A stretch of 64,000 nt of DNA from Melampsora larici-populina 98AG31. Lineage: Eukaryota; Basidiomycota; Pucciniomycetes; Pucciniales; Melampsoraceae. The position numbers were made by a program, and so were the translations under genes. How positions within the stretch are numbered: the stretch's first letter is position 1; each line of letters begins with the position of its first letter. The notes beneath the pieces are model-generated. The model had not been told where the DNA came from. It saw only the letters and a list, made by a program, of their open reading frames with translations, and did not search any database. The stretch lies in NCBI RefSeq assembly GCF_000204055.1, contig NW_006768804.1, forward strand, positions 699,611-763,610. Reading direction: 5' to 3'. Positions 9,300 to 21,429 of the stretch are shown piece by piece.

Positions 9300-12200
9300 T
9301 TAAAAAATACTCAATGATAACCTATGTTTTGTTAATAACAACCTAGATAACCCTTTTGTGAACATGTCAGCCAGCATCCTTGAAGATGAAACATGTACTA
9401 ATTTAACTATTCCATCTGCCACGCATTGTCGTACAAAATGATATCTTGTATGAATATGTTTCGTTCGAGAATGATGAGATGGATTCTGCGCTAGTGCTTC
9501 TGCGCCTTCATTATCTACACACAACTTTATTACTTTATCCTTCGAAATACTCAACTCATTCAATAACGAAACCAACCAACGTGCTTCTCTACACGAGTCA
9601 CTCATCGCCATATATTCAGCTTCAGTGCTTGATAAAGATGTTGTCCTTTGTTTCCGAGATCTCCACGAAACTGGTCCAACTCCCAACATAAAGACATAAC
9701 CTGTTGTTGATCTTCTTTCATGACGGTCTTCAGCCCAATCCGCATCTGAATAAGCTGTCGGATTCAAATCATTTCCTCCTAAAGTTAATTTCAATTCCTT
9801 CGTCCTACATAAATAACCCAATACCCGTAACGCCGAATTCCAGTGTTGAGATGAAGGTTTCTTCAAAAATTGCGAAAGTCAATTAACTACAAATGAAATG
9901 TCTGGCCGAGTGCACTGGGCAACCCATAATAAGCCTCCTATTAAACTTGAATAAGGACATTCTGATATTTCATCATCTTCATTTGATGGAAGTAAAGTTT
10001 TGAAAGTATCGTCATTTGGTGAATTAAATAATTTGATATTAAATTTTGAGAATTGTTTTTCTAATGTTGAAATATAATGTGTCTGATCTACAGTTACTTT
10101 TTGATCTTTGACTTTTGAGATGTTAAGAGAAAGAAAATGTGATAATGGTTTGTCTGACGAAACTTCAAAGCGTTTCTTGATTAAAGTTCGAAAGTTATCA
10201 ATCTCCTTATCAGTTCCCGTCACTGCTATGTCATCAACATGAGTAACTAGCATTGATTTGATATCTCCATCTTCATTCTTCTTATAATAAATGGAAGGAT
10301 CATGTGATGAGCGAATATAACCAATTGACAATAAATATTCATGTAGTTTGATGTTCCATTGTCTTGGAGATTGTTTTAATCCATATAAAGATCTAAGTAT
10401 TCTATATACCCAATCCGGATTTTCTTCATTGACGAAGCCTTCAGGATGCTCCATGTAGATCTCTTCATCCAGATCTCCATTTAAGAAAGCAGTTTTGATG
10501 TCCACAGCTACGCCTTTCCACTTGTTTTTCGCCATAAGAGTGAGAAATAATCTGATTGACTCTTGACGAGAAGTAGGTGAAAATACTTCTGAAAAATCTA
10601 TTCCTTTGATTTGAGAAAAACCTAAAGCTACTAATCGTGCTTTCAGTTTGTATACTGACATATCAACATTTCTTTTCGTTTTGAAAATCCATTTACATCG
10701 GATGATTTTTCTTCGAGCAGGTCTAGGTACAAGTTTCCAAGTTCCTTTACCCACCAATGACTCCATCTCAGCTTCAGCCGCCAACTTCCAAAGATCCCAG
10801 TTGACGGACTTTTTAGCTTTCTTGTAAGTCGCAGGGTCCTTCTCAGATTCAATAAAAGCTGCTCGACCATATTTGCCGTAGCGTTCAGGTTGACGTCTTG
10901 ACCGGATTGGTCGAGTATGAACAGCTTCTTGATTTAAATCTGTATCAGGAGAATTTGTTGGAATCGGTGTTTGATTTGATTCCAAAGAAGGCCATGGAAG
11001 TAGATTATCTTCTTTAGGCTGAAAATTATCGCTGGACGAATTTGATTTTAGACCAGGAAAAATTTTATCAAGGAACACTAAAGAAGTAGCTTTCAAAGCT
11101 TGCTTCTTTTCTGTATCCCATACTATAGCTCCTTCATTGTTGTTTAAATATGAAAGAAAAATAGCTTGACGCGCTCTAGGTTTTAGCGTCGAATTTGGTT
11201 TTATAACGTGAACCCATACTTTGCATCCAAAAGCGTGGAAAGTATGTTCTTGACGTTCACGAAGACCCATAAGTGAAGTTGGCGATTGAAACTTCTCGTT
11301 TGTTCTTGTCGGCATGTTGTTCAATGTCTCAATAGCATATTCTAATGCATCCCCCCAAAAACTATCCGGTAACAATGACTCTATCAAACAGCATCTTACT
11401 TTTTCTTTAACAGTCCTATTACATCTTTCTGCAACACCATTTAATTGTGGCGAATCAGGAGGCCCAGTGGTTTGAGTGATTCCTTTTTCGATGCAGAAAT
11501 TTGTAAAGTCCTTGTTAATGTACTCCGTGCCGTTATCAGATCTCAACTCAGTTATTACACCATCAACTTTTGATGTCATCTCATTGTGAAACAATTTAAA
11601 TTTACTCAAAACTTCATCTTTTGATTTCATTAAATAAATTTTTGTAAAGCGTGTAAAGTCATCAATAAAAGTTACAAAATATTTGAACCCCTTTCGAGAC
11701 ACAACTGAATAAGATGACACATCAGAATGAATAATACTGAGAGGTTTAGAAGATCTCCATCCTGCACGACTCGACATGTTGCGACGTCTCATTTTCCCTT
11801 GAATACAAATACTACAGGTTTGTAGCTTCCTCAAATCACTTTCATCAACCTTAATATTTAGCGTTGATAATTTCTTTTCGAGAGATGCATATCCAGGATG
11901 ATTAAATCTAAGATGCCATAAATTCACATCAGCAACTGAAGCTCTAGACGTTTTATCCGGAGATGTTGATTGACGTACCTTTTGATCGAGGTAGTAGAGA
12001 TTTCCTTGACGTTTTCCGGTTCCGATGATATCTCCTGAAAATTGAGAGTTTTTGATGAAAGATACTTTTTCGGAGTCAAAAACGGATACTATGTTTTTAT
12101 CGGCTAACTTAGAAATTGAGAGAAGTGGTTCAGACAAAGATGGGACATAGAGAGATTTGATGTCGTTGAAATCAGAAAAAGGTAATGAGATTAATCCTTT

Positions 12201-13337
12201 TGAGACAGCTTTAACATTCGAACCATTTGCTAGACTGATCATCATGTCATCTGGTTTCTTGTTTATTAAAGCGTCAGAATAAGGAGTCATGATTTGGGAA
12301 GTTCCTGAATCGACTAGCCAACCATCTGCTTTACCAACAGAAGCCTTGATAACTGCAGCAGCCGATATTTCTGAATTCATATCGATCGATACATCTGATT
12401 CAGATGAAATGAGTGATGCTGAAGCCGCTTTCGCTTTTGCTGCTTTAGCTCGGCGAACTTGATTTTTAGTCGGTTTACTTTTAGAGACTTCCGAAGTGGC
12501 CTTCTCAGATTTTAAAACCTCATATTTATCAAGCTTGGATTTCAGAATTCTACAATCATCAATCAAATGGCCTGCCTTGCTGCAATGAGTGCAAGATATT
12601 TCCTTCTGCTTAGTGTTTTTAGCAGATGAAATAGTTTCAGGATCCTCTGAAGAGATCGAACGGCGAGTTGCTTCCTCTCGAAGAACCTTCAAAACAGTAG
12701 TCAATGTTACCGAATCACGTTGCAAGAGTGGAGCAAGTATAGGTTGCCAGTCCGATGTGAGAGACAAGCTGACTGCAGTTGCAAATACTGAATCGGCAGT
12801 AAGAGGTCGTTGTGGAGTTACTAACGCCTTAAACCGTTGATAATCCGCCGACATCGAATCGAGATGAGCAGTAATCGATTGATCACCCATTTTCGCGGTG
12901 ATCAATTTCTTCAACCAGAACATAATCGATCCCGCCGATGCCTCTTGATGCGCTTCACGCAGTGCATTCCATTGGCTCTTGGGATCATCTTCGAAAGGTG
13001 AAAGATACTCATAGTTCGAGGAATCAACGTATCGAAGTATCAACGCTGATACCTTGCATCGATCATGCTCATCAGTTGATGGCAATGGATCAGGTTGGTT
13101 CTCCCTTATGACATATCCATAGGGAGATCCTCTAATAATCGTGCCCATTACGAACTGCCATTGGTGGTAGTTTGATAATGGTCCAGGAGCTTCGAGTGGT
13201 TTCACCCCAGTAGCGTCGAGTTTTTCGTGAGAATACGAAAGAGTAGTCGGTTTTGATTCCCAAGTAAGTGATTCACGAGTGTGTGATTCACTACGAGGAT
13301 TCTTGATACGAGCAGTTGTCAAAGTCGGATTTGCCAT
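9300..13337 (-). CDS. Copia gag-pol polyprotein with one in-frame TGA
   Basis: Translation starts at ATG 13337-13335. Order: Gag, zinc knuckle (CTHCSKAGHLIDDC), protease (WLVDSGTSQIMT), integrase (HHCC zinc site, then D-D-E in IIHSDVSS, ELRSDNGTEY and LNGVAERCNR), reverse transcriptase (VDIKTAFLNGD, THVDDIAV) and RNase H (AYSDADWAED, SSTEAEYMA, CVDNEGAEAL). The frame is open for 1152 codons to a TGA at 9881-9879, then continues in the same frame for another 190 codons through RNase H to the stop at 9300. Family context (VVN-stop-LSQFL) suggests an Arg codon CGA changed to TGA. The element is otherwise intact. It is either a fresh point mutation, an assembly error or readthrough. Confidence 0.9.
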
Positions 13338-13543
13338 TTTGGATTTTCCGAGAAGATAGTTAGTGTTTGAACAAGGAAGGTTTATGAATACTTCAATGTA
13401 TGACGTTTTAAGCTTTCGGAGTTTATTCGATTGCTATATGTAGTTTATCGTCTTTGTACAGACGGCCCTTTCCGTAGGCTTTCAAAACCGATTTGAATCG
13501 AAACGGTTTTCAGAGGTGAACTTCTTATAGTTTTAACCGAGAT

Positions 13544-13555
13544 GGGCTCATAACC
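13544..13555 (-). other. Copia primer-binding site, initiator tRNA-Met half-molecule type
   Basis: The plus strand reads GGGCTCATAACC immediately beside the 5' LTR. This matches the anticodon arm of eukaryotic initiator tRNA-Met (CAU anticodon within GCTCATAACC) rather than a tRNA 3' end. The same arrangement is known for Drosophila copia, which primes with a cleaved tRNA half. Confidence 0.75.
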
Positions 13556-13816
13556 TGATGAGAAGGATTCACTCTGAAAGAAACAATTAGACAATATTGG
13601 AAAGGTAAATTGCATTTAGTGAGCTTACCTGAAAGAAACAATTAGACAATATTGGAAAGGTGAAGAAGAGAGAAACCAATCCAGTCTAACAACAACTAAC
13701 AGTATATCAATAACTAATGCTAATAATGTTATAAGAATATTGTTACAGTGAAGAGAAAGTTAGCAAACTACTATGATGTAATATCAATCAATGTCACATA
13801 GATTACATCCATAACA
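13556..13816 (-). repeat. Copia 5' LTR
   Basis: This 261-bp copy reads as identical to 9017-9277 and is followed by the TSD CTTTT at 13817-13821. Confidence 0.92.
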
Positions 13817-13937
13817 CTTTTTTTTGGTGGGGAAAATAAAACAAATATACTTTTGGACTTGTTTTCCCCGCCAAAAAAAACTATGTAGCAAAAAGTATGT
13901 ACGCGTACATACTTGTACATACTTGCTTTGAGTACCG

Positions 13938-14540
13938 TATATTTGATCAATTTGAGAATTTTTTTGCCATTCATCTCCTCACAATTTAGAACTTCAGAAC
14001 ATCAAACCTCCATATACAACCAGCAATTACATATAGAAATACTGTCCATAGAGGAACACTGCATTGGATAAAAATCTGGAGAAGCATACAGTTGTTATCA
14101 CCAAAGCCCTCTGACTGGCTCCCTGCAAGAACAATTGGGGCAGTTGACCGGGTACTTTGGTATTTTTTATGCCATGATATTTCTTGAAAAGCCCATTTTT
14201 GGACTGTTCAGGTGTAGAGGAACCAAGAAATGGTACTCATGAACCTGTACAGCCACTTTTGCAAAAAGAAATTGATCTAAGACCCCAACCAGTTGGACCG
14301 CGGGCTGATTTGAGCCTGATGCAAGCCCAATACAGGCAGATTTCATGGCTTTACATCACTAGCTATGTACTTAACATCATAGTTAAGTCAGATTTATAGC
14401 ATAAAAACCCACAACAAATACAAAAGTTTGGTCAAAATTGGTGAAAACCCCCAAATTTGTGATCGTGTTGGTGAAAGTAGGTGTTATTGGCACCCCCCGA
14501 CCAGTCAGACCAGGGCCGGCCCCGGCCAAACCAGTCAGAG
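13938..14540. other. Intergenic region, no supported gene
   Basis: A short open frame at 14184-14399 has no recognisable motif. A GC-rich palindromic stretch (GGGCCGGCCC) lies at about 14514. I see nothing else to annotate before the DUF6589-like relic begins. Confidence 0.4.
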
Positions 14541-14544
14541 AGCT

Positions 14545-16594
14545 TTGGTGATAACAACTGTAATGGCTTTTGCAAGCGGAGTCTTGCGCCAAGTCCATGA
14601 ATGGCTCCACGCTTACGGAATGAACACCTCGAGGAACAGCACCCTACAAGCGATGGAGAATCTTTGCCTGTTGCAAGAGCAGCGCTTTATGGCAGTGTTC
14701 AAAGTAAAACACCAGTTATCACCTCTGTTATGTTCTGACAATATAGACATCCATTTAAGAATCCACAATACTCAAGTCAAGACTTTGTCTTGACTTGTCC
14801 ACGGCACCTGGGGTTTTTATATAGTCATTTGCGCATGCCTACAGGCCAAGTGCACTGCAGAAGCTGTTAGCCTGGCAAGTTTTTTGGATGCAATGGCCGC
14901 TGCTGACCAGAGAGCCGTTGAGCTGTCATCTTTTGTACCTACTCCGTCAGAAGTGGACCACATTTGTTCAGTGATCCGCGCGCAAATAGTGAAGGCCATA
15001 AAAGAATACTCAACACACTTACCTGGATTGTATGAGGCCAACAAGCTTCCCTCCCTCCCTACCAAGCCCCCCCCATTGATCCAATAGAGATGCATAAACC
15101 AAATATTCAATTTCTCCACATGATGGACGCTCCAGACAATTCCGTGGAAGGTGTTTCACGAGTTCTTGAACAGGTCATGGGGCAAATTGGTGTGGATCTT
15201 GAGAAGTACGCTGAGAAACTGTCAGTCGCTGGTGGCAACATAGGTTCTAATCAACTCATCGAGAGCCTACAAGTTAAAACGTTTCCCCGGGTGGATTCTT
15301 TCAAGGGTCTTGGGTTCGTTCTGTTGATTTTTGGCGGAGCTCACACTACATGGAAATTTACCAAAGCACTTCTGGCGCTTCATTGGGGTAATTTGGAAAA
15401 TGGCGAAGACTTGGGCGCATGGAGATCGTGGTTTGCCTTGGGAGGTGATCACAAGAAACCGGTTGCATCACAGGATTTCAATACCATTATGCGCTCAATG
15501 CATATGATCCATAAAGCGAACCTGGTATACATTGTTTTGTCAGTCCGTCTTGTACCACCGCCCATAGAAACTGATCTTTGGACTGACATGTATAACTCGG
15601 TGAACAGGGAGGTCATGAGCACTAATAGCAATCTAGATCTGAGAAAAGAACATGATTGCAGTCAGCTGTTGGACCTCTTCTGGGACCAATACTTTGATGC
15701 TTGCGCTTTGGAAGAGGCCCAAGAGAGAAGTGACTCTACTCACTACAACCTTTTGCTACGCCTACGCAATTTTGCCACAGTTGTTGAAGCCCATGAAGCG
15801 ACCCGCGCAGGGGATATCAGGCGAGTCATGGCAATGTGGAAGCTTTGGGCAGTCATGGCCCAAGGCCTTCAAGGGCTTTCACATTATGTGAGACATATCC
15901 CATGAATAGTTTTGCTTTTGCAAGAGTACTTACCGGAGAGCCTTTCCCATGCGATAAAGCATACCATACTTATACCTTCAAACAAGCGCAATAATAACTT
16001 CATGCTGATTGACGAGTATCTGGAGGTACATATCAACTACCTCAAAGACCATTATAACAATACGGTGAGCCAGCTTATGTGCAAAGCAAGCCCAACGTGT
16101 CCTCGTGCTTCACACAATCTCTCAGCGGTCATTGACCACCTCCATTCAAAATGCGCCAGGGTCACGGGACGGATCTCAAGCGCCTCACAGATTGGTTATC
16201 AACCAACATATATTTGGTGAGCAGGCATTCAGAAATGGTGCATTGCAATGCGAGACGTGTCTAATCCAGATTTACACCTACGTAGATGCTAAAACTAATG
16301 CAGCTGATCAAGGCGGATTCAGGTCACAAGATTGTATTTCAGGGGAATCTGTACACCATCACCCCCACCACGATGAAAGCATTCCTAACTTACGCCAAAG
16401 CACATTTCGGACCCAAAGTGGGAAGGCGCTCGCCAGGACCAGTCACCAATGTGTGGCATGCTGGGGTGCGCACCATTATTAAATTGATTTGGGCTGATAC
16501 AGCCACAAGTCAATCCTCCCGGTTTTGTTGGGGGTCCAGGAATGTGTTATTGTTGTGGAACAATGAGGTGGAGGTGAACGCAGAGGAGGTATAA
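14545..16594 (+). pseudogene. DUF6589-like protein, degenerate
   Basis: Homology-like segments run in order over several frames: 14545-14793, 14794-15087, 15090-15905, 15912-16220 and 16286-16594. Recognisable pieces include VHGTWGF, IQFLHMMDAPDNS, LIFGGAHTTWKF, ALLALHWG, ASQDFNTIMRSM and HAIKHTILIPSNK. These resemble the large basidiomycete family annotated DUF6589, whose function is unknown and which is common in rust repeats. Breaks: an in-frame TGA at about 14791, a shift in a C-run near 15066-15075 (PPPxDPIEMHKP is restored by one base), an in-frame TGA at 15903-15905 where relatives have Arg, and further shifts after 16220. The gene is convergent with the helicase relic (77 bp between ends). 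Confidence 0.55.
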
Positions 16595-17047
16595 GCCCCT
16601 GGATGCGGATGATGCATTATAGATGTTAGAATGACATGTACATAGGGGTAACCACCTGACAGTCAACAGCTTATCTCACCTGGTTATCTCCCCTGGCCCT
16701 CTTAGGCAGACTGCCTCGGCCTTTGGCTGTGCCTCGTTTAGGACTGTCACCCAAAATAGATTCTTCACCACAATCCATAAGATCATGTGTTTGACTGTTT
16801 GTGAATCCAGAAGAGCCTGCTTGTCCTTGGGGCCTAGCTGCTGTGGCCACCTGTTTAACCTTTGCAGCTTGCTTGCGCTCCAAGACATGTGCGCCTTTGG
16901 CTTGTGCCTTTGCTTCTTCAGCCAGCTCCTTCTCCAAGGCGTGGGCTTGTTTGAGGGACGCCTTCGCAGCATCAGATTTCACCTTTTCCAGAGCCCGTGA
17001 CTGTTTGAGGGTGACCTTAGCTGCTTCCGCTTGTGCTTTTGTGATCA

Positions 17048-17153
17048 GATTGCCCTCAGTGGATTGAGGAATCTTTGCTAGGCATTTCATACGGTTCACA
17101 GATTGCCCTCAATGGATTGAGGAATCTTTGCTAGGCACTTCATACGGTTCACA
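17048..17153. repeat. 53-bp tandem duplication inside the helicase relic
   Basis: Two adjacent 53-bp units (17048-17100 and 17101-17153) differ at two positions (CTCAGT/CTCAAT and GCATTT/GCACTT). The length is not a multiple of three, so it shifts the reading frame. Confidence 0.85.
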
Positions 17154-17403
17154 GCTTGCCTTCCGTCTGACGCTTGAGTTTTGATGGTTTCAGTTTGAAA
17201 ATCGAGCTTCCATTGGGTGAACGCCCAGAACAAGGCCTCAAATTGACCCGGAATGGCCTTGCTGGCTAGAACCATGGCAAGGTCCGTAGGTTTTGTGAGA
17301 ATGTTGACATTTTTAGCTAGATCCCATGCAACATTGCGGCCAAATAAGTTGGATGGTGCAAGGTATGATGAGGTTGGGTATCTAATACTAACACTACACC
17401 AAA

Positions 17404-17644
17404 CACAGGGTCCAAATTTTATACTCACGACACATTAGCAAAGGAATCATACATGTTTGGTATCAAGATAGGTATTACTCATACTGATTATTTGTAGATT
17501 GACTTCGCTCAACACCAACCAGGTGTAAAGAGTGTGTTCCAAAGCTGCACAAAGTGTAGCCTGGCACCAAACATACAACAATCTTGACACAATCTTGGAA
17601 AAAGCTTTGCTAACACGTCGTGAGTGCAAAATTTGGACCCTGTG
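17404..17644. mobile_element. Small MITE nested in the CACTA-like MITE
   Basis: Inverted termini CACAGGGTCCAAATTTT (left) and the complement (right) extend imperfectly to about 40 bp. The 3-bp AAA at 17401-17403 and 17645-17647 is a likely TSD, because the other MITE copy has a single uninterrupted CCAAATG there. Confidence 0.7.
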
Positions 17645-17990
17645 AAATGTCATCTTTACCGGGCGGTAAAGAAAACTACTGACATAGAAAAGTCCTGAGG
17701 CAACAGGAAGAGAGCTAAAAATCTGAAAAAATATGCACCTTGTTCCTAGATGTTGGGGCGTCATGATGAGTATTTTTTTGTATTTTACACGCAGAAATTG
17801 GTTTATGTACTAACAATAAATGCTGAAAATCAACAAAAACTCACATGTAACAATACCTGAAATTTGGGTCATGAGTATGAAGACAATATTTTGTGGTCTA
17901 AAAACTTCAATAACTTTTGCAATTCTGCTCCAAATAACTCGATTTGTGTTCTTTCAAAAGCTGCCTATTCTCCTTCACACTTCATAATGT

Positions 17991-18090
17991 NNNNNNNNNN
18001 NNNNNNNNNNNNNNNNNNNNNNNNNNNNNNNNNNNNNNNNNNNNNNNNNNNNNNNNNNNNNNNNNNNNNNNNNNNNNNNNNNNNNNNNNN
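17991..18090. other. Assembly gap of exactly 100 N
   Basis: The gap falls inside CACTA-like MITE copy 1. Aligning by eye with copy 2 (around 31235) suggests only about 5 bases (TAGTA) are missing, so the N run is a placeholder rather than a measured length. Confidence 0.85.
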
Positions 18091-19869
18091 AGGTGCTATC
18101 TGGTCATTTAAACACTCTACATATGTTCAAACAGTTCTGCATGAATAGCTCTGTAGGATCTTTTTTAGACCAGCTACAGATGTGATGTCTCAATGTAAAA
18201 TGTAGAGGAAAGGCTCACCTTTTTCATGAACTTCACATCGAGTGATGTGATTCAGGACTGCAAAAGTTATTGATGTTTGAAGATTCCAAAATCCTGTCTT
18301 CAAAGTCAAGGGCCAAATTTCAGGTATTGTTACAGGTGGGTTTTTGATGATTCTCAGCCTTTATTGTTAGTACATTAACCAATATCTGTGTGTAAAATAC
18401 AAAAAAATACTTGTCATGACGCCCCAACATCTAGGAACAAGGTGCATGTTTTTTCAGATTTTTAGCTCTCTTCCTGTTGCCTCAGGACTTTTCTATGTCA
18501 GTAGTTTTCTTTACCGCCCAGTAAAGATGACATTTTGTGTAGTGTAAAGAAATCATTGAACACCCTCTCAAAGCGGGTTACTAGACTTTCAAGGGCAGTA
18601 GAGTCCTCAATTGGATTGTTGGGTTGACACAGGAGTGCCAAAGGTCTTGAATCTGTGAGTACTGGCGCGGGCGGCTGGGGCTGCATATTGATGAGGTTGA
18701 GAAGGTCCGACTCGTCTAATGTTAGAGTGTGATCAAAGTTGTCTATGGTCAGGGCCAACTGAGCCTGCCACAGTGCCTCAGCCGCGTCAGGGACGCAGTT
18801 GGAGCAATCACAATCTTGCATTCCTGCGTCACTTTGCCTTTTTTGTTCTTTTTGTACAGTTCAATCCCCTGCATCCAACGGGATGTAGCCATGCCTGTGA
18901 TAAAGCTGTCAGAGTTCAAGATCAATTGCACCCGTAAAGATAACATTTGCTCACTCAAGGTCTATTGCCAGCGCTACCCAAAGGCAGACTGGAGTAATCG
19001 CGAGGGCGTCCATTTGGTTGTCATCGGACATCAGGGTGGGTGTTTTGAAGTCAGAGAGATTGTTTTTACCATTGGGAAGCTGGTTTTTGACTAGCATGAA
19101 CGCTATACCTTGGTGTCCGTCATGCCCACATTGGCTGGCCATCTGGATAAAATTACAGGGATCTTGCTGTCCCACAATTGCCACGCGGCGCACTTGGTGC
19201 CAATTCTGGCCTAAACCAAGGGCAAGCGTGCAGCATATGACTGAGAGGCTTCCTGTGACGTATGCCGCAACCGCGGAGGCCTTAGCGTTTGGGCCAGTGG
19301 TCCCAGGGTACCAACGAGAGAAGTCAGAGACACCATTTGCTGCTTCATTAGGATGTCCGCGGGATGAGTTGATGAGTTGCAAAGACTCTAAAGTCCGGTT
19401 CTGAGTTCCTGAATACACGAGGGTTGGTGGAATGTTGCTTGATGGAACCACCATGGCATGTGGAAATAGATTTCAAATTGAGCCTTTCAGTGGGTGCTTG
19501 AAAGTCCTTTGTATCAGTCGTAATTTGGGCCTAGTTAGCTCAGCCCGGGTAAACTTGAGATCATGCGCATCCAGCTTGAGATTGGCCAAAATGGCATGAA
19601 TTGCCTGCGGGGTACACATTGCAGACATCAAGAGAAGCAGAACTTTGTCGGAGGCCAGGAAGCGTCGCGCAAGGTCGCCATACAAAGGTCAAAAGACTCC
19701 TCCATTGTTGACGCGAGCATAGCTGGCCAGCCGTTTGGCTTCACCACTCATGACAAGCCCCCAGGTATATATCATATGTGCCTTGTTGACCACCATGAGG
19801 ATCAGGCGTGCTTGGAATTTGGGATCTTGCAACATCTGATCAAAAATTTTGCTGGTTAAGGCGATTTCC

Positions 19870-20860
19870 GGGCTGTGATGCTGTCAGCTTAGGACTCTTA
19901 GAAGGTGGATACTAGATGAGTTCTAGACTGAATGATGCTTACAAAATGTATTTCTTTGAAGTTTATAACACTTCAAGAGGAATTATTTTTTGGTTCTTTG
20001 TAAGTTAAATATTTTCAAAGCTACAGTCGTTACGTATAGCTGTCTGTGGTGCAGGATGGGATACCACTGCCAGTTTATTAGTAAGTGCAATCACTTAATA
20101 ATCTGCCAAGGTGAATACTAACGTATAATGATCCTGGGTGACACTTTAGTGTTGGTTTGATAAAACAAGCTTTTATCAAAAGAAAGATATAGAAAATAGA
20201 AGATGCCAGTCAATTGGAACTACCCGATTGATCTGTGACAAATCCTAATGACAAAAAGAGATAGAAAAGGAATTGGTCAAACACTAAGTTGGAAAAGATA
20301 AGAAGCTACTTTTAATAGAAGATTCTAAGATATTTCAACTAAGGTTATTCGAACAAAGTAAGAAAGGAAAAGGACATTTTAAGTAAAACGCAAGTCTTTT
20401 CTAAAATAGGAATTTGGTTAATTTGTGTAGGTGATAAAGGATAATTCTTTTCCTAGTACGAAGAAGAGCTCATATTAAATAGTGCTTCTATTGTGGCTTG
20501 TTAATTGCTTTGCGCCTTTTTTTTGGCTAGGGTTTGAATATCCTGGCCTGGACTTCTAATTAGGATTTCGATCTGGGCTGCTGTCATTGGTTGTTATTCA
20601 ACAACAGTTTTTGGCCTGGTTTGTAATCACTTTCCTCGACATGTGTTAGCTGGTTGCAAAGGGTAAGGTGATTAATTTTTTAGTTAACCCAGGGTTCTAA
20701 GGGTTTTGTTCTAATGTTTTCGTTTCTGTTTCTACACTCTTGAAACACGAGTGAGAGAGGTGTATGTTTTCTAAAAAGAAATATGTTTTTTATTTTAATA
20801 GAATATTATATATACAAAATATATTGAAATGTGATCTTTGTTGTCTATACCATGGGGGTT
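19870..20860. other. AT-rich non-coding block interrupting the helicase relic
   Basis: About 1 kb without coding potential separates helicase motif regions. I could not identify LTRs, inverted termini or a TSD. It is probably an old insertion of unknown class. Confidence 0.35.
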
Positions 20861-21429
20861 CTGCACCGCAGAACCTCTTGCGGTTTCCAGATGCCATCAC
20901 ATACCGACGTCAGCTTGAACATGTGATTCCTTTGAAGCTGGCGCACCGATGGGCAAAGGACCCACCACATGTACAAAATTGTATTTCCCTTGTAACACAT
21001 CATCACAAACTTGTTTGGTGCAGTTAGCCCCCGTCAGATTAACATCCTTCAGCTGAACCACAGATTTTTTGCTGACCTGCCGAGTCACAATTACATCACC
21101 GATGTTCCCGTGTGATGGAAATATATTAGTTCGTCATAACTCACCTGATCTTCCCCTAGAGAATCCAACGGGTTGATGCTGAGCACATTTGGCGTGTAGC
21201 GCTCTTGATCATGAGCAAGGTAGAATAACTTGGGCACACGACTCTTCCCAAAGCCTGTGCCCGCTAACAAGAACATGGTCTTGCCGTGGATGAGATGCAC
21301 AGTTGTCTCAACCTGTGTTGGCCAAGCGTCGTATCTGTACGCTTCCGTAAATATGGTTAAGAGCACTTCAGGTTTAATTGGTCAAGTTGACTACTTGCTC
21401 CTGCAGTTTTGGAATTGTGCTGAGTGATT

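Larger units (their letters stand above)
9017..13816 (-). mobile_element. Ty1/Copia LTR retrotransposon
   Basis: This 4800-bp element lies on the minus strand. It has 261-bp LTRs that read as identical, a 5-bp TSD CTTTT (9012-9016 and 13817-13821), a primer-binding site, a G-run polypurine tract and one gag-pol frame with integrase upstream of RT. Identical LTRs point to a very recent insertion. It is nested in a MITE. Confidence 0.95.
8723..13937. mobile_element. TA-flanked MITE split by the Copia insertion
   Basis: Terminal inverted repeats CGGTACTCAAAGC (8723-8735) and GCTTTGAGTACCG (13925-13937) are each flanked by TA, as expected for a TA-duplicating DNA transposon. Without the Copia element and one TSD the unit is about 410 bp. 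A shorter relative at 58618-58776 preserves the uninterrupted sequence around the insertion point. No transposase is encoded. Confidence 0.7.
17392..18544. mobile_element. CACTA-like foldback MITE, copy 1
   Basis: Ends read CACTACACC and TGTGTAGTG, flanked by a 3-bp TSD TAA (17389-17391 and 18545-18547). CACTA-type termini with a 3-bp TSD fit the CACTA/CMC superfamily. The two halves are inverted copies of each other over most of their length, so the unit can fold into one long hairpin. It carries a nested MITE near its left end and a 100-N gap in the middle. A second copy lies at 30879-31694. No coding capacity. Confidence 0.8.
16671..21366 (-). pseudogene. RecQ-like DEAD-box helicase, broken by insertions
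   Basis: Helicase pieces occur in order on the minus strand. The N-terminal Walker A region is at 21366-21091 (LLAGTGFGKSR, RecQ-like Q-motif before it). A segment like VNLTGANCTKQV is at 20.9-21.1 kb. A motif III-like region (LLLLMSAMCTPQ) is at 19685-19473. The helicase C domain (QNWHQVRRVAIVGQQDP, DALAITPVCLWVALAID) is at 19454-18951. A Cys-containing linker (CDCSNCVPD) is at 18821-18548, and an Ala/Lys/Glu-rich coiled-coil tail at 17388-16671. Removing the CACTA-like MITE plus one TSD rejoins the frame between 18548 and 17391 without a shift. About 1 kb of unrelated AT-rich DNA (19.87-20.86 kb) and a 53-bp tandem duplication also break it. RecQ-type helicases unwind DNA 3'-5'. Such genes are numerous in rust genomes. 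Confidence 0.7.

Noticed and set aside
17864..18148. Open frame spanning the N run
   Set aside because: It is open only because N codons are not stops; the DNA is a non-coding MITE.
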